A program made the translations under genes and the position numbers. Shown one piece after another: positions 19,383-27,538 of a stretch of DNA of 38,057 bases. How positions within the stretch are numbered: position 1 is the stretch's first letter; each line of letters begins with the position of its first letter. Source of the DNA: Patescibacteria group bacterium (GTDB lineage Bacteria > Patescibacteriota > Minisyncoccia > Minisyncoccales > DG-74-3). The notes beneath the pieces were generated by a model that made no database searches, was not told the DNA's origin, and was given only the letters and a program-made list of their open reading frames with translations. The stretch lies in contig JAHJCL010000018.1 of the NCBI GenBank assembly GCA_018813025.1, positions 1-38,057 of the forward strand. Direction: 5' to 3'.

Positions 19383-20429
19383 ATGAGACAAACTAGAATA
19401 GATGAATGGTTTAGTGAAACGAAGCAAAAAAAGAAACTAATTGCTAAAATACAGAAAGTGTCTGCTTTGACAAAAACTCGGCCAGAGTCTTTTTGGGAGA
19501 AATTGGAAAAAGCTTTACCTTTAAGAAAAGATTACCGGGAAGCAAAAATTCCAAAAAGAAGCGGTGGATATCGAACTATTTATATGCCTTCACCCGAACT
19601 AAAAAAGGTTCAAAAAAACATCCTACGCTATCTCCAAGAAATATGGCAAGTCCATTATGGTCCTGTGCATGGATTATCTCCAGGAGGTTCATGTGTAAAA
19701 CACGCAAGAATTCATAGCGCTTCAAGATGGATTTTTCAATTTGATATCAAAAATGCTTTTCCCTCCACGAACATTATTACATTAAGAAAACTACTCTCTC
19801 AAATAATTCCCGTAGAAGTCAACCTAGGAGAAAATGCTACAAAAATTGCCTATACCAGAGCTGAGTTAATTATAAAATTAACCACCTTTCAAGAAGGGCT
19901 TCCCCAGGGAGCTCCCACTTCACCATTCCTGTTCTACATTGTCCTCACATCAAGGAAAATAATACCAGCGACAACAGGTGGAGAGATACGGCTAACAGGG
20001 TTATTTTATAAACTTTGGAGTGCTTGCCCTCGTGGATATAAAATCAGTTGCTATGTGGATGGGTTTGTGATTTCTGGACCAAAACCAATTTCTCCTAAAA
20101 CCCAAGAGAAGATATTCAAAACTATTAGAAAGGAAAGCTTTGAAATCAATCAGAAAAAAACTCGAATTCAAGATTGCCGGCACGGAACAGTGATGATTTG
20201 CGGACTCGCAGTAGATGGAAAAGGACGAATTTCCCTTCCCAAAAAGACTATCAGGAAATGGCGAGGAATAATCGGAAAAGCGCGTTTTGATCCTGAGAAT
20301 CTTGAACTAAGACAGAAAATTGAAGGATTCGTTGCTTCTTTAAAGCCTATCTATGAAAAAGGTACTCCTCCTCAAATTACTAAGCCCTATAATCGCTACC
20401 AACGAGAATTGGTCAAGACAACATCTTGA
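19383..20429 (+). CDS. Retron-like reverse transcriptase, 348 aa, with divergent YVDG motif C
   Basis: IPKRSGGYRTIYMPSPELKKVQKNIL, VHGLSPGGSCVKHARIH, FQFDIKNAFPST, GLPQGAPTSPFL, CYVDGFVISG, VMICGLAVDGKG. Start at MRQTRIDEWF preceded by AGAGG. Confidence 0.85.
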   Translation: MRQTRIDEWFSETKQKKKLIAKIQKVSALTKTRPESFWEKLEKALPLRKDYREAKIPKRSGGYRTIYMPSPELKKVQKNILRYLQEIWQVHYGPVHGLSPGGSCVKHARIHSASRWIFQFDIKNAFPSTNIITLRKLLSQIIPVEVNLGENATKIAYTRAELIIKLTTFQEGLPQGAPTSPFLFYIVLTSRKIIPATTGGEIRLTGLFYKLWSACPRGYKISCYVDGFVISGPKPISPKTQEKIFKTIRKESFEINQKKTRIQDCRHGTVMICGLAVDGKGRISLPKKTIRKWRGIIGKARFDPENLELRQKIEGFVASLKPIYEKGTPPQITKPYNRYQRELVKTTS

Positions 20430-20824
20430 CCATCTTTTTTTAAAATAAAAAATCCCGCTAAATATTGTTTTAGTGGGAAATTATTTTTTCTTTGTTTCCA
20501 CCGCTCCATTGCTATCTCTAATATTTGTAAAAGTTCCAGTTTGACTTTTTCTCTGGTTTTATACGGCTGTACTACCATATAATAGATTCCCCTTCTAGAG
20601 TATCTCTCTTCTTCTTTTTGATTATAACTGCTTTTCACCTGAATGCGGATTTCTCTTCCCTTATTCGGAAAAATTATAAAGTCTATCCCTCGCAGATCAT
20701 CTTCGCTAAATGGAAACGTCCAGCCGAAACTCTTGATATTACCGTCTTTCTCTATTTTTTCCAAAGCATCAAAAGTCTTCTGTTCAGCTATCTTCCCTTT
20801 TTCATCGGTATTTATCTTCCTCAC
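20396..20824 (-). CDS. PD-(D/E)XK-like nuclease family protein, 142 aa, GTG start
   Basis: KIAEQKTFDAL ... RGIDFII ... REIRIQVKSS pattern (E...D...QxK). Confidence 0.55.
   Translation of the reverse strand: MRKINTDEKGKIAEQKTFDALEKIEKDGNIKSFGWTFPFSEDDLRGIDFIIFPNKGREIRIQVKSSYNQKEEERYSRRGIYYMVVQPYKTREKVKLELLQILEIAMERWKQRKNNFPLKQYLAGFFILKKDGQDVVLTNSRW
20411..20441 (+). terminator. Intrinsic terminator overlapping the RT stop codon
   Basis: GGTCAAGA-caaca-TCTTGACC followed by atcttttttt. Confidence 0.75.
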
Positions 20825-20976
20825 CTCTTTTCTTTAATGAACTGTGTTTGTTGTTCACTTTCACATAATTTTAATATTTCGTCAATGATTAATAAATAAT
20901 GTTGACAAAAAATTAAATTGGTGATAAAAATAGGACTAGATAAATTTTCGTCTATATAAATGAAAGAAGTGTTGAT

Positions 20977-21072
20977 ATGGGAAAACGAGACAAAAGAAGA
21001 CAAAGAGAGAAAAACAAAGAACGACGAGAAGAACTACAAAAACTACCACAAAGAGGGGGAATTATAAAGTAA
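20977..21072 (+). CDS. 31-aa highly basic microprotein MGKRDKRRQREKNKERREELQKLPQRGGIIK
   Basis: Manual translation; terminator arm begins inside its last codons. Confidence 0.4.
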   Translation: MGKRDKRRQREKNKERREELQKLPQRGGIIK

Positions 21073-21097
21073 ATAATCTCCCCCTCTCATTTTTTTA
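21052..21097 (+). terminator. Intrinsic terminator
   Basis: AGAGGGGGA ... TCCCCCTCT followed by cattttttt. Confidence 0.75.
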
Positions 21098-21121
21098 CCC
21101 GGCTCCATAATGGTGCGGGTT

Positions 21122-22855
21122 TTACATTTTATTTGGAGTATCAATACCTAAAAGAGCAAGAGAATTTTTTAATATTTGAGCTACAGCTGTAGTGATAGCC
21201 AGTCTTAATATTTTTGATTCTTCTGTTTCAGCTTTAATAACCGGATGAAACTGATAAAAAAGATTGTATCTTTGACTTAAGTCAAAAATAAAACTGCAAA
21301 TTAAATTTGGTGAAAACTTTTGAACCGCTTCTCGAACTATTTCCGGAAAACGACTGATATCCCTCAAAATATCTTCTTCCTCAGAATTTAACTTAATATT
21401 TTTTATCTTCTTTAAATCTAATTTAGTTTTTGTTTTTCTTAAAATACTAATACAACGGGCATGAGTATATTGAAGATAAGGACCAGAATTACCCTTGAGA
21501 TTTAATATTTTATCCCAATCAAAAATAATATCTCGGCTATGGTGTTGTGAAAGGTCATTGTATTTTACCGCGCCGATACCGACTATTTTTGCTATCTCTT
21601 CTTTTTCTTGATTGGATAAATTTTTAATTGCCTCCGAGTTTTCAATCATTTGCTTGGCTCTCTTAATTGCTTCAATAAGAATTTCTTCTAAATGAATCGT
21701 TTGTCCTTTTCTGGTAGAAAACTTTCCTGTTCTAGAGCGGTAGAGACCATGAGAAATATGGACCAATTTATCCTTACTTGTCCATTTCAAAAGCTCAACC
21801 GCCTCAAAAAGCTGTTTGAAATGGAGGGTTTGTTCAGCACCAGTTTCATAAACAATCAAATCCGGTTTCCATTTCTTAAGGCGATACTTAATTGCAGCTA
21901 AATCTCGAGTGAAGTAATTCGTGGCTCCATCAGATTTTAAAATAATTACCGTGGGTAATTTATCTGGATAATCAATAATAACAGCTCCTTGGCTTTTAAT
22001 AGCAATTTTTTTATCAATCGCTTCTTGGACGATTGACATCATTTTTCCTTCGTAGAAACTTTCTCCAAAAGCATAATCAATCTTTATCCCCAATAAATCA
22101 TAGATTTTATTAAATTCTTTCAAACTGACATTGACGCAAATCTGCCAGATATCTTTAGCTTCTTTATCTCCGTTCTCTAATTTTTTAAACCACAAACGAG
22201 CTTCTTCCTCAATCTCCGGATGGTTTTCAATTTCTTGATGGAACCGAATATAAAGTTTTTCCAAATCATTAACAGTTAAATCGTTAAAATTATCCTGTTT
22301 TACCCATTTTTTTATAGCCACTATCATCTTACCGAATTGCGTACCCCAATCTCCCAAATGATTATCACCTATACACTTAAAACCAAAAAATTTATAAAGA
22401 TTATAGATTGATTGACCAATAATAGTTGACCTGAGGTGACCGATTCCAAATGGCTTGGCAATATTGGGTGCAGAATAATCAATGACAATTGTCTTTTTAG
22501 TATTGCCTGCTCCGTACTTATCTTTTTCTTTTAATACTTTACTTAATTCGCTGATCAAATAATCTTTTGCGAGAAAAAAGTTAATAAATCCCGGACTGAC
22601 AACTTCAATTTTATTAAACAGAATTGACGGTTCTTCTAAAATTTTATTTTTAATGATTTCGGATATTTTAAGCGGATTTTTCTTCAACATCTTTCCTATC
22701 TCTAAAGCAATACTAACTGCATAATCTCCGTGTTTTTTATCTTTAGGAGATTCTATTTTTATTTCGGAAATATTTAAAGCCGACCAATTCTCTTGTTTTT
22801 GACAAGATTGAATTGCTTCTAAGGTAATTTGAGAAATTTTATCTTTAATCATCAC
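21122..22855 (-). CDS. argS: Arginyl-tRNA synthetase
   Basis: SAPNIAKPFGIGHLRSTIIGQ (HIGH), SRTGKFSTRKGQTIHLEE, DALR anticodon-binding domain. Confidence 0.96.
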   Translation of the reverse strand: MMIKDKISQITLEAIQSCQKQENWSALNISEIKIESPKDKKHGDYAVSIALEIGKMLKKNPLKISEIIKNKILEEPSILFNKIEVVSPGFINFFLAKDYLISELSKVLKEKDKYGAGNTKKTIVIDYSAPNIAKPFGIGHLRSTIIGQSIYNLYKFFGFKCIGDNHLGDWGTQFGKMIVAIKKWVKQDNFNDLTVNDLEKLYIRFHQEIENHPEIEEEARLWFKKLENGDKEAKDIWQICVNVSLKEFNKIYDLLGIKIDYAFGESFYEGKMMSIVQEAIDKKIAIKSQGAVIIDYPDKLPTVIILKSDGATNYFTRDLAAIKYRLKKWKPDLIVYETGAEQTLHFKQLFEAVELLKWTSKDKLVHISHGLYRSRTGKFSTRKGQTIHLEEILIEAIKRAKQMIENSEAIKNLSNQEKEEIAKIVGIGAVKYNDLSQHHSRDIIFDWDKILNLKGNSGPYLQYTHARCISILRKTKTKLDLKKIKNIKLNSEEEDILRDISRFPEIVREAVQKFSPNLICSFIFDLSQRYNLFYQFHPVIKAETEESKILRLAITTAVAQILKNSLALLGIDTPNKM

Positions 22856-22919
22856 TTTTAATATATCAAAACCGATGTCTAAAACAAGCTTAAACGTTTT
22901 TATGTTAAGATTAAAATAT

Positions 22920-23363
22920 ATGGAAACAATTGTAGAAAATAAAGGGGCTTACAGGAAATACCAAATTTTAGAGAAAATAGAAGCTGGTATTTCTCTAACC
23001 GGCCGAGAGGTAAAATCAATTAAATCCGGGAGAATTAATCTCAACGGTTCTTATGTAATTATTAAAGGAACTCAGGCCTATTTAATCGGAACTAACATCC
23101 CGGCTTATCAGCCTAATAATAAAACCTCCAAATATGAGCCGGACAGAAACAGGACACTACTTTTAAAGAAATCAGAAATCCGTTATCTTATAGGAAAATC
23201 TCAGCAAAAGAGCTTGACTTTAGTGCCCTTGAAAGTTTATACTAAACGCGGTATAATAAAGCTCGAATTTGGAATAGTGAAAATATTAAGCAAAATCGAT
23301 AAAAGAGAATCAATTAAGAAGAAAGAGGTCGAAGAAAGAATTAGAAAGATATTTAGGGGGTGA
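22920..23363 (+). CDS. smpB: SsrA-binding protein SmpB
   Basis: NKGAYRKYQILEKIEAGISLTGREVKSIKSGRINLNGSYV; start trimmed to METIVENKGAY. Confidence 0.94.
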   Translation: METIVENKGAYRKYQILEKIEAGISLTGREVKSIKSGRINLNGSYVIIKGTQAYLIGTNIPAYQPNNKTSKYEPDRNRTLLLKKSEIRYLIGKSQQKSLTLVPLKVYTKRGIIKLEFGIVKILSKIDKRESIKKKEVEERIRKIFRG

Positions 23364-23691
23364 AAGTTTCGACAGAGTTTTGAATAAAAGTTTGCAGGTC
23401 GAGATTCTGGATTCTCGTTAAATCTCCAGAAAAACAAAAGTGCCAATTTATTTGCACAACCTGCTCTAGCATTCGCTTAAGCAGCATTCAAATAGTTGAT
23501 TCTCGATAGGCTATTCTGAGTGTTATATTATCGGGACCGACAAGTTTAGACTCCGGAAACTTGTTTAAATAAAGGAGTAAAAATACTAAAGTTTTGTCTA
23601 TTTCCAATTTAGTATTAAATCAAATAGACTAAATCTGTAGATTGCTTTTAGGAAAACTTTGGACGCGAGCTCATCCTCGCCACCTCCACCA
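23356..23691 (+). ncRNA. ssrA: Transfer-messenger RNA (tmRNA) with encoded CCA; tag ORF 23442-23480 gives ANLFAQPALAFA
   Basis: 5' GGGGGTGAAAGTTTCGACAGAG, 3' CACCTCC-A-CCA acceptor with G3-U pair; ALAFA* tag; adjacent to smpB. Confidence 0.93.
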
Positions 23692-23717
23692 AAAAAATTA
23701 AATTAATAGAAAATTAA

Positions 23718-24230
23718 ATTAATAACATCAGTAAATCATTAGCTAATAATAAAATAAGGGCGGTTGAGGTGAGAGTTGTCGATGAAAGTGGAAAACAGCT
23801 GGGTGTTATGAGTTTGAGCAACGCAATTCAAGTAGCTCAAGAGCATGGTTTGGACTTAGTTCAGGTAACTAAAAAAGTTAAACCACCGGTTTGCCGAATA
23901 ACCGATTACGGTAAATATCTTTACGTTGAAGAGAAAAAGAAAAGACAGCTTAAAACAAAAAAAACTGGAGAATTAAAAGGAATCAGGTTGGGTTTTAATA
24001 TCTCCACTCATGACTTGGAAACAAGAGCCAAGCAAGCAGAAAAATTTCTGGCCAGAGGCGATAAAATAAAAGTTGAAGTAATTCTAAGAGGACGCCAGAA
24101 AGCATTATCAGACATAGCTAATGAAAAGATAAAAGAGTTTATTCAAATATTAAGCGCTAAAACAAATATCAAAATAGAGAAAAACTTAGAAAAAAGAGGA
24201 CGAACCCTTATTATGATAATAAGTAAATAG
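23718..24230 (+). CDS. infC: Translation initiation factor IF-3; 5' end uncertain (GTG at 23769 is the first canonical start)
   Basis: VRVVDESGKQLGVMSLSNAIQVAQEHGLDLVQV, PPVCRITDYGKY; conserved NNKIRAVEVR encoded in frame upstream of the GTG. Confidence 0.85.
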   Translation: MNNISKSLANNKIRAVEVRVVDESGKQLGVMSLSNAIQVAQEHGLDLVQVTKKVKPPVCRITDYGKYLYVEEKKKRQLKTKKTGELKGIRLGFNISTHDLETRAKQAEKFLARGDKIKVEVILRGRQKALSDIANEKIKEFIQILSAKTNIKIEKNLEKRGRTLIMIISK

Positions 24231-24296
24231 GAAAATAAAAAACCGTTCGTTGCTTCGCTCCTCAAAACCTTGTTTTTCTCTCATTTTATTTAAAAA

Positions 24297-24485
24297 ATGG
24301 CTAAAATTAGAAAATCAATTTCAAAACGTTTCAAATTCACTAAAACCGGCAAGGTCCTAAGAAGAGCGGTCGGTCTTGATCATAATTTAGCTAAAAAAAC
24401 CGGGAACCAAAAAAGAAAAAATAAAAAATGGGTTTTAGTTGGAAAATCAGAAGCTAAAGTAATCAAAAAGTTATTAAAATACTAA
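24297..24485 (+). CDS. rpmI: Ribosomal protein bL35
   Basis: Small basic protein, KRFKFTKTGKVLRR, infC-rpmI-rplT context. Confidence 0.92.
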   Translation: MAKIRKSISKRFKFTKTGKVLRRAVGLDHNLAKKTGNQKRKNKKWVLVGKSEAKVIKKLLKY

Positions 24486-24486
24486 T

Positions 24487-24831
24487 ATGGCTAGAGTAAA
24501 AAGGGGTCAAGTTCATAAGCAAAAAAGAGAAAGGTTATTGAAATACACCAAAGGCTTTCGTTGGGGAAGAAAATCAAAATTAAGATTGGCTAAGGAAGCC
24601 CTTATTCATGCTTGGATGCATTCCTATAAGCACAGAAAGAATAAGAAAGGAGATTTTCGGAAGCTTTGGCAGACTCAAATCAATGCCGCTTCCAGACAAC
24701 AAGGTATTACCTATAGTAGACTCATCAATGCCTTAAAAATAAAATCAATTACTTTAGACAGAAAAGTCTTATCGGAAATCGTTCAGAAACATCCCAAAAT
24801 ATTTGAAAAAATAATTGAACAAGTAAAATAA
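24487..24831 (+). CDS. rplT: Ribosomal protein bL20
   Basis: MARVKRGQVHKQKRERLLKYTKGFRWGRKSKLRLAKEALIHAWMHSYKHRKNKKGDFRKLW. Confidence 0.96.
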   Translation: MARVKRGQVHKQKRERLLKYTKGFRWGRKSKLRLAKEALIHAWMHSYKHRKNKKGDFRKLWQTQINAASRQQGITYSRLINALKIKSITLDRKVLSEIVQKHPKIFEKIIEQVK

Positions 24832-24832
24832 A

Positions 24833-24861
24833 AAAAACCGCCTTACTTATAGGCGGTTTTT
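24833..24861. terminator. Bidirectional intrinsic terminator between convergent genes
   Basis: AAAAACCGCC-ttacttata-GGCGGTTTTT. Confidence 0.85.
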
Positions 24862-24863
24862 GT

Positions 24864-25781
24864 TCATTTCTTCAACGATGTTTTGATAATAATTTCTTGA
24901 GGTATCTTCTTTGAATAACTTAGTAATAGCTCAACAGCCTTATCAATCATTGCCTTTTTAATCTCTTTTCCAAAGCCTCTAATTAAAACGGTTGGACCGG
25001 CAAAATTATCCGGTTCTAATACAATATCATTAGGTTTCTTTAATTTTAATATTTGTCTGTTATCTCTCTCTTCCCGTCCGATTACTAACATAATTTTTTT
25101 ATCCCAGACAATCCGACCGTTTTTTAGGATTAAACAATCTGAGCTATCGCAATCAGGTATTTTATTAAAAAGATATTTTAATTTCTTAGCATAATTAATG
25201 TCAGTTAAAATGCATCCACCTGCTGGACTGGGAAAATCTTTTATCTTGAATTTTTTAGTTAAAGCGATTTGCGTCTTTCTTGATTTTCCACTGACATCAA
25301 AAAGCTTAGATCTTTTTACTAAGCCTTTCTTTTCCGGAATTGTTATCGGTAATAGTTTAGCGGAAAGCGGTCTTAAAATTAAACCCTCTAAATCAAGCTC
25401 TTTTTCAACTAAAGTAAAAACATTTCTATTCTGAGAAAAAGGCCTTTCATTCAGAACTTCTCCGGTTGCTAAAAAATCATAACCATCTCTGATCATAATT
25501 TCTTTAGCTGTTTTAATCATAAATAAATGGCAATCAATACAAGGATTCATTCCTTTACCAACTGATCTTTTTGGATTTTTAATAATATCCAAATGTTTTT
25601 TAGAGATATCAACAATTTTCAATTTTAAGCCCAAATCCTTAATTGTTTTTTGAGCTAAAGAGCAACCAAAAAATAAACTTTTAAAACAAACCGGAACAAC
25701 TTTAATTTTTTGTTCCATTAAGATTTTAGCGACTAAAATTGAATCCAACCCTCCGGAAAAAAGCAGTAACGCCTTAGTCAT
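24864..25781 (-). CDS. MnmA/ThiI-like tRNA thiouridylase-family protein (PP-loop ATP pyrophosphatase)
   Basis: LLLFSGGLDSILVAKIL PP-loop; NPCIDCHLFM; TGEVLNERPFSQ. Confidence 0.75.
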   Translation of the reverse strand: MTKALLLFSGGLDSILVAKILMEQKIKVVPVCFKSLFFGCSLAQKTIKDLGLKLKIVDISKKHLDIIKNPKRSVGKGMNPCIDCHLFMIKTAKEIMIRDGYDFLATGEVLNERPFSQNRNVFTLVEKELDLEGLILRPLSAKLLPITIPEKKGLVKRSKLFDVSGKSRKTQIALTKKFKIKDFPSPAGGCILTDINYAKKLKYLFNKIPDCDSSDCLILKNGRIVWDKKIMLVIGREERDNRQILKLKKPNDIVLEPDNFAGPTVLIRGFGKEIKKAMIDKAVELLLSYSKKIPQEIIIKTSLKK

Positions 25782-27517
25782 ATATTTTTAAAAAATTTTA
25801 ATAAATCTTTTACGGGCAATGTATTCAATATGTCGCTTTTCTCTGCCCAGCCTCGACGAGCTTGAATGATACCAAAATTAATATAATTAAGCATTGTTTT
25901 ATGATGAGCATCGCTACTAATTACCATCTTAACTCCAACTGACTTAGCTTTTTTAATATTCTCATCATTTAAATCCAGTCTTCTGGGACTAGAATTAATT
26001 TCTAAAGCAACGTTATAATCCTTGGCGGCTTTTAATATTTTATCTAAATCAATTTTATATTCATCTCTTTCTTGAAGAATACGACCGGTTGGATGAGAAA
26101 TAATCTTAATATAAGGATTCTGCATAGCTTTAAGTATTCTTTCAGTCATATCTTCTTTTTCCATCTTATGGTTAGAATGAACCCCGGCTACGGCATAATC
26201 TAATTTAGCCAGTACTTCATCGGAAATATCAATTGAACCATCGTCTAAAATATTAGTTTCAGCTCCTTTAAGAATTCTAAAATTTGTGTTTTTGCTTTGA
26301 AAAACCCTATTTAATTTATCGATTTCTTCCATTTGAGCAATGAGTTTTTTTTCGTCCAATCCCTTCTCTATTCTCAAGAAATAAGTGTGGTCAGTAATTC
26401 CCAAATACTGATAACCCATTTTTATCGCTGACTGGGCTAACTCTATTATCGTGCTTTGACCGCCGTTCCAATCAGAATGACAATGAATATCTCCTTTAAT
26501 ATCTTGTTGGTTGATAATTTTGGGTAATTTATCTTTCAGAGCAGCTTTTATCTCTCCTCTGTTTTCCCTTAGTTCTGGCTCAATGTAAGGCATTTGCAGG
26601 GCTCTATAAACGCTGGTTTCATCTGAACCGGCAATCGCCTTACCCTGCTTAAAAACTCCGTACTCATTCAACTTCAGTCCGCAACTAATAGCAATCCTTC
26701 TGGTGGCAATATTATGCTCTTTAGAGCCGGTAAAATATTGAAGGGCTGATCCATAGCTTTTTTTAGCCACTACCCTTAAATCAACATCAAAGCCATCTTT
26801 TATTCTTATGGATGATTTAGTTTTTCCTTTACTCCAAACCTTAATAACTCCTGGCATAGAAACAAAAAAATCCATCACCTTATCCGGCTTTTTAGCTATA
26901 ACCAATAAATCAACATCTCTAACCGTTTCTTTACCTCTTCTTATTGACCCTGCCACATCTATTTTTTCTATTTCTTGGAGTTTTTTTAATTGTTTTATGA
27001 TTTCCTTTACTTTTGGCAAAATATCTCCTAATAAAAAACGACCTCCTGTTTTTTGCAAAAAAAGAATTCCTTCAAGAAGATTAGCTTCTGTTTTTTGTCC
27101 AAAACCGAATAAAGAAGAAACTCGACCTGCTTTAATCTCTCTTTCTAAATCATTAACATTTTTAATTCCTAATTTTTGATAAAGAGTTTTAATTTTTTTA
27201 GGCCCTAAACCCTCAATAGCGTTCAATTTTTCCATATCTATCGGCGTCTTCTTTTTTAATTGTTCAAAATATCTAATTTTTCCTGTTTTAATATATTCTT
27301 CTATCTTTTTGGCAATACTTTCACCGACTCCAGGGATATCACTATTAAGAGACTCTACTCCTTTTCTTAAATAAACATCTTCTATATCCTCCTGAAAATT
27401 TTCCAAAACAAAAGCAACTTTTCGATAAGCATTTGGCTTAAAAGGAATATCGTCCATTTCTAAAAAGTCAGCAATTTCGTAAAATATTTTAGCTAATTCT
27501 TGATTTAACATCAGCAA
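25778..27517 (-). CDS. polX: DNA polymerase/3'-5' exonuclease PolX
   Basis: HhH repeats, GSIRRGKETVRDVDLLV pol X site, C-terminal PHP GDIHCHSDWNGG...ITDH. Confidence 0.93.
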   Translation of the reverse strand: MLMLNQELAKIFYEIADFLEMDDIPFKPNAYRKVAFVLENFQEDIEDVYLRKGVESLNSDIPGVGESIAKKIEEYIKTGKIRYFEQLKKKTPIDMEKLNAIEGLGPKKIKTLYQKLGIKNVNDLEREIKAGRVSSLFGFGQKTEANLLEGILFLQKTGGRFLLGDILPKVKEIIKQLKKLQEIEKIDVAGSIRRGKETVRDVDLLVIAKKPDKVMDFFVSMPGVIKVWSKGKTKSSIRIKDGFDVDLRVVAKKSYGSALQYFTGSKEHNIATRRIAISCGLKLNEYGVFKQGKAIAGSDETSVYRALQMPYIEPELRENRGEIKAALKDKLPKIINQQDIKGDIHCHSDWNGGQSTIIELAQSAIKMGYQYLGITDHTYFLRIEKGLDEKKLIAQMEEIDKLNRVFQSKNTNFRILKGAETNILDDGSIDISDEVLAKLDYAVAGVHSNHKMEKEDMTERILKAMQNPYIKIISHPTGRILQERDEYKIDLDKILKAAKDYNVALEINSSPRRLDLNDENIKKAKSVGVKMVISSDAHHKTMLNYINFGIIQARRGWAEKSDILNTLPVKDLLKFFKNI

Positions 27518-27538
27518 ACTTATTAAGGATTATTTAGA

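Noticed and set aside
19305-20429. Diversity-generating retroelement RT
   Set aside because: Motif B is QGAPTSP rather than the DGR-type GxxxSQ, and no template/variable repeat pair or target gene was seen nearby.
19200-20441. Group II intron
   Set aside because: No recognisable domain V hairpin downstream, no maturase/X or endonuclease domain in the 348-aa protein, and the ORF is followed directly by a terminator.
20821-21003. 60-aa minus-strand ORF
   Set aside because: Low-complexity translation without motif, overlaps the upstream region of the nuclease gene and the plus-strand microprotein.
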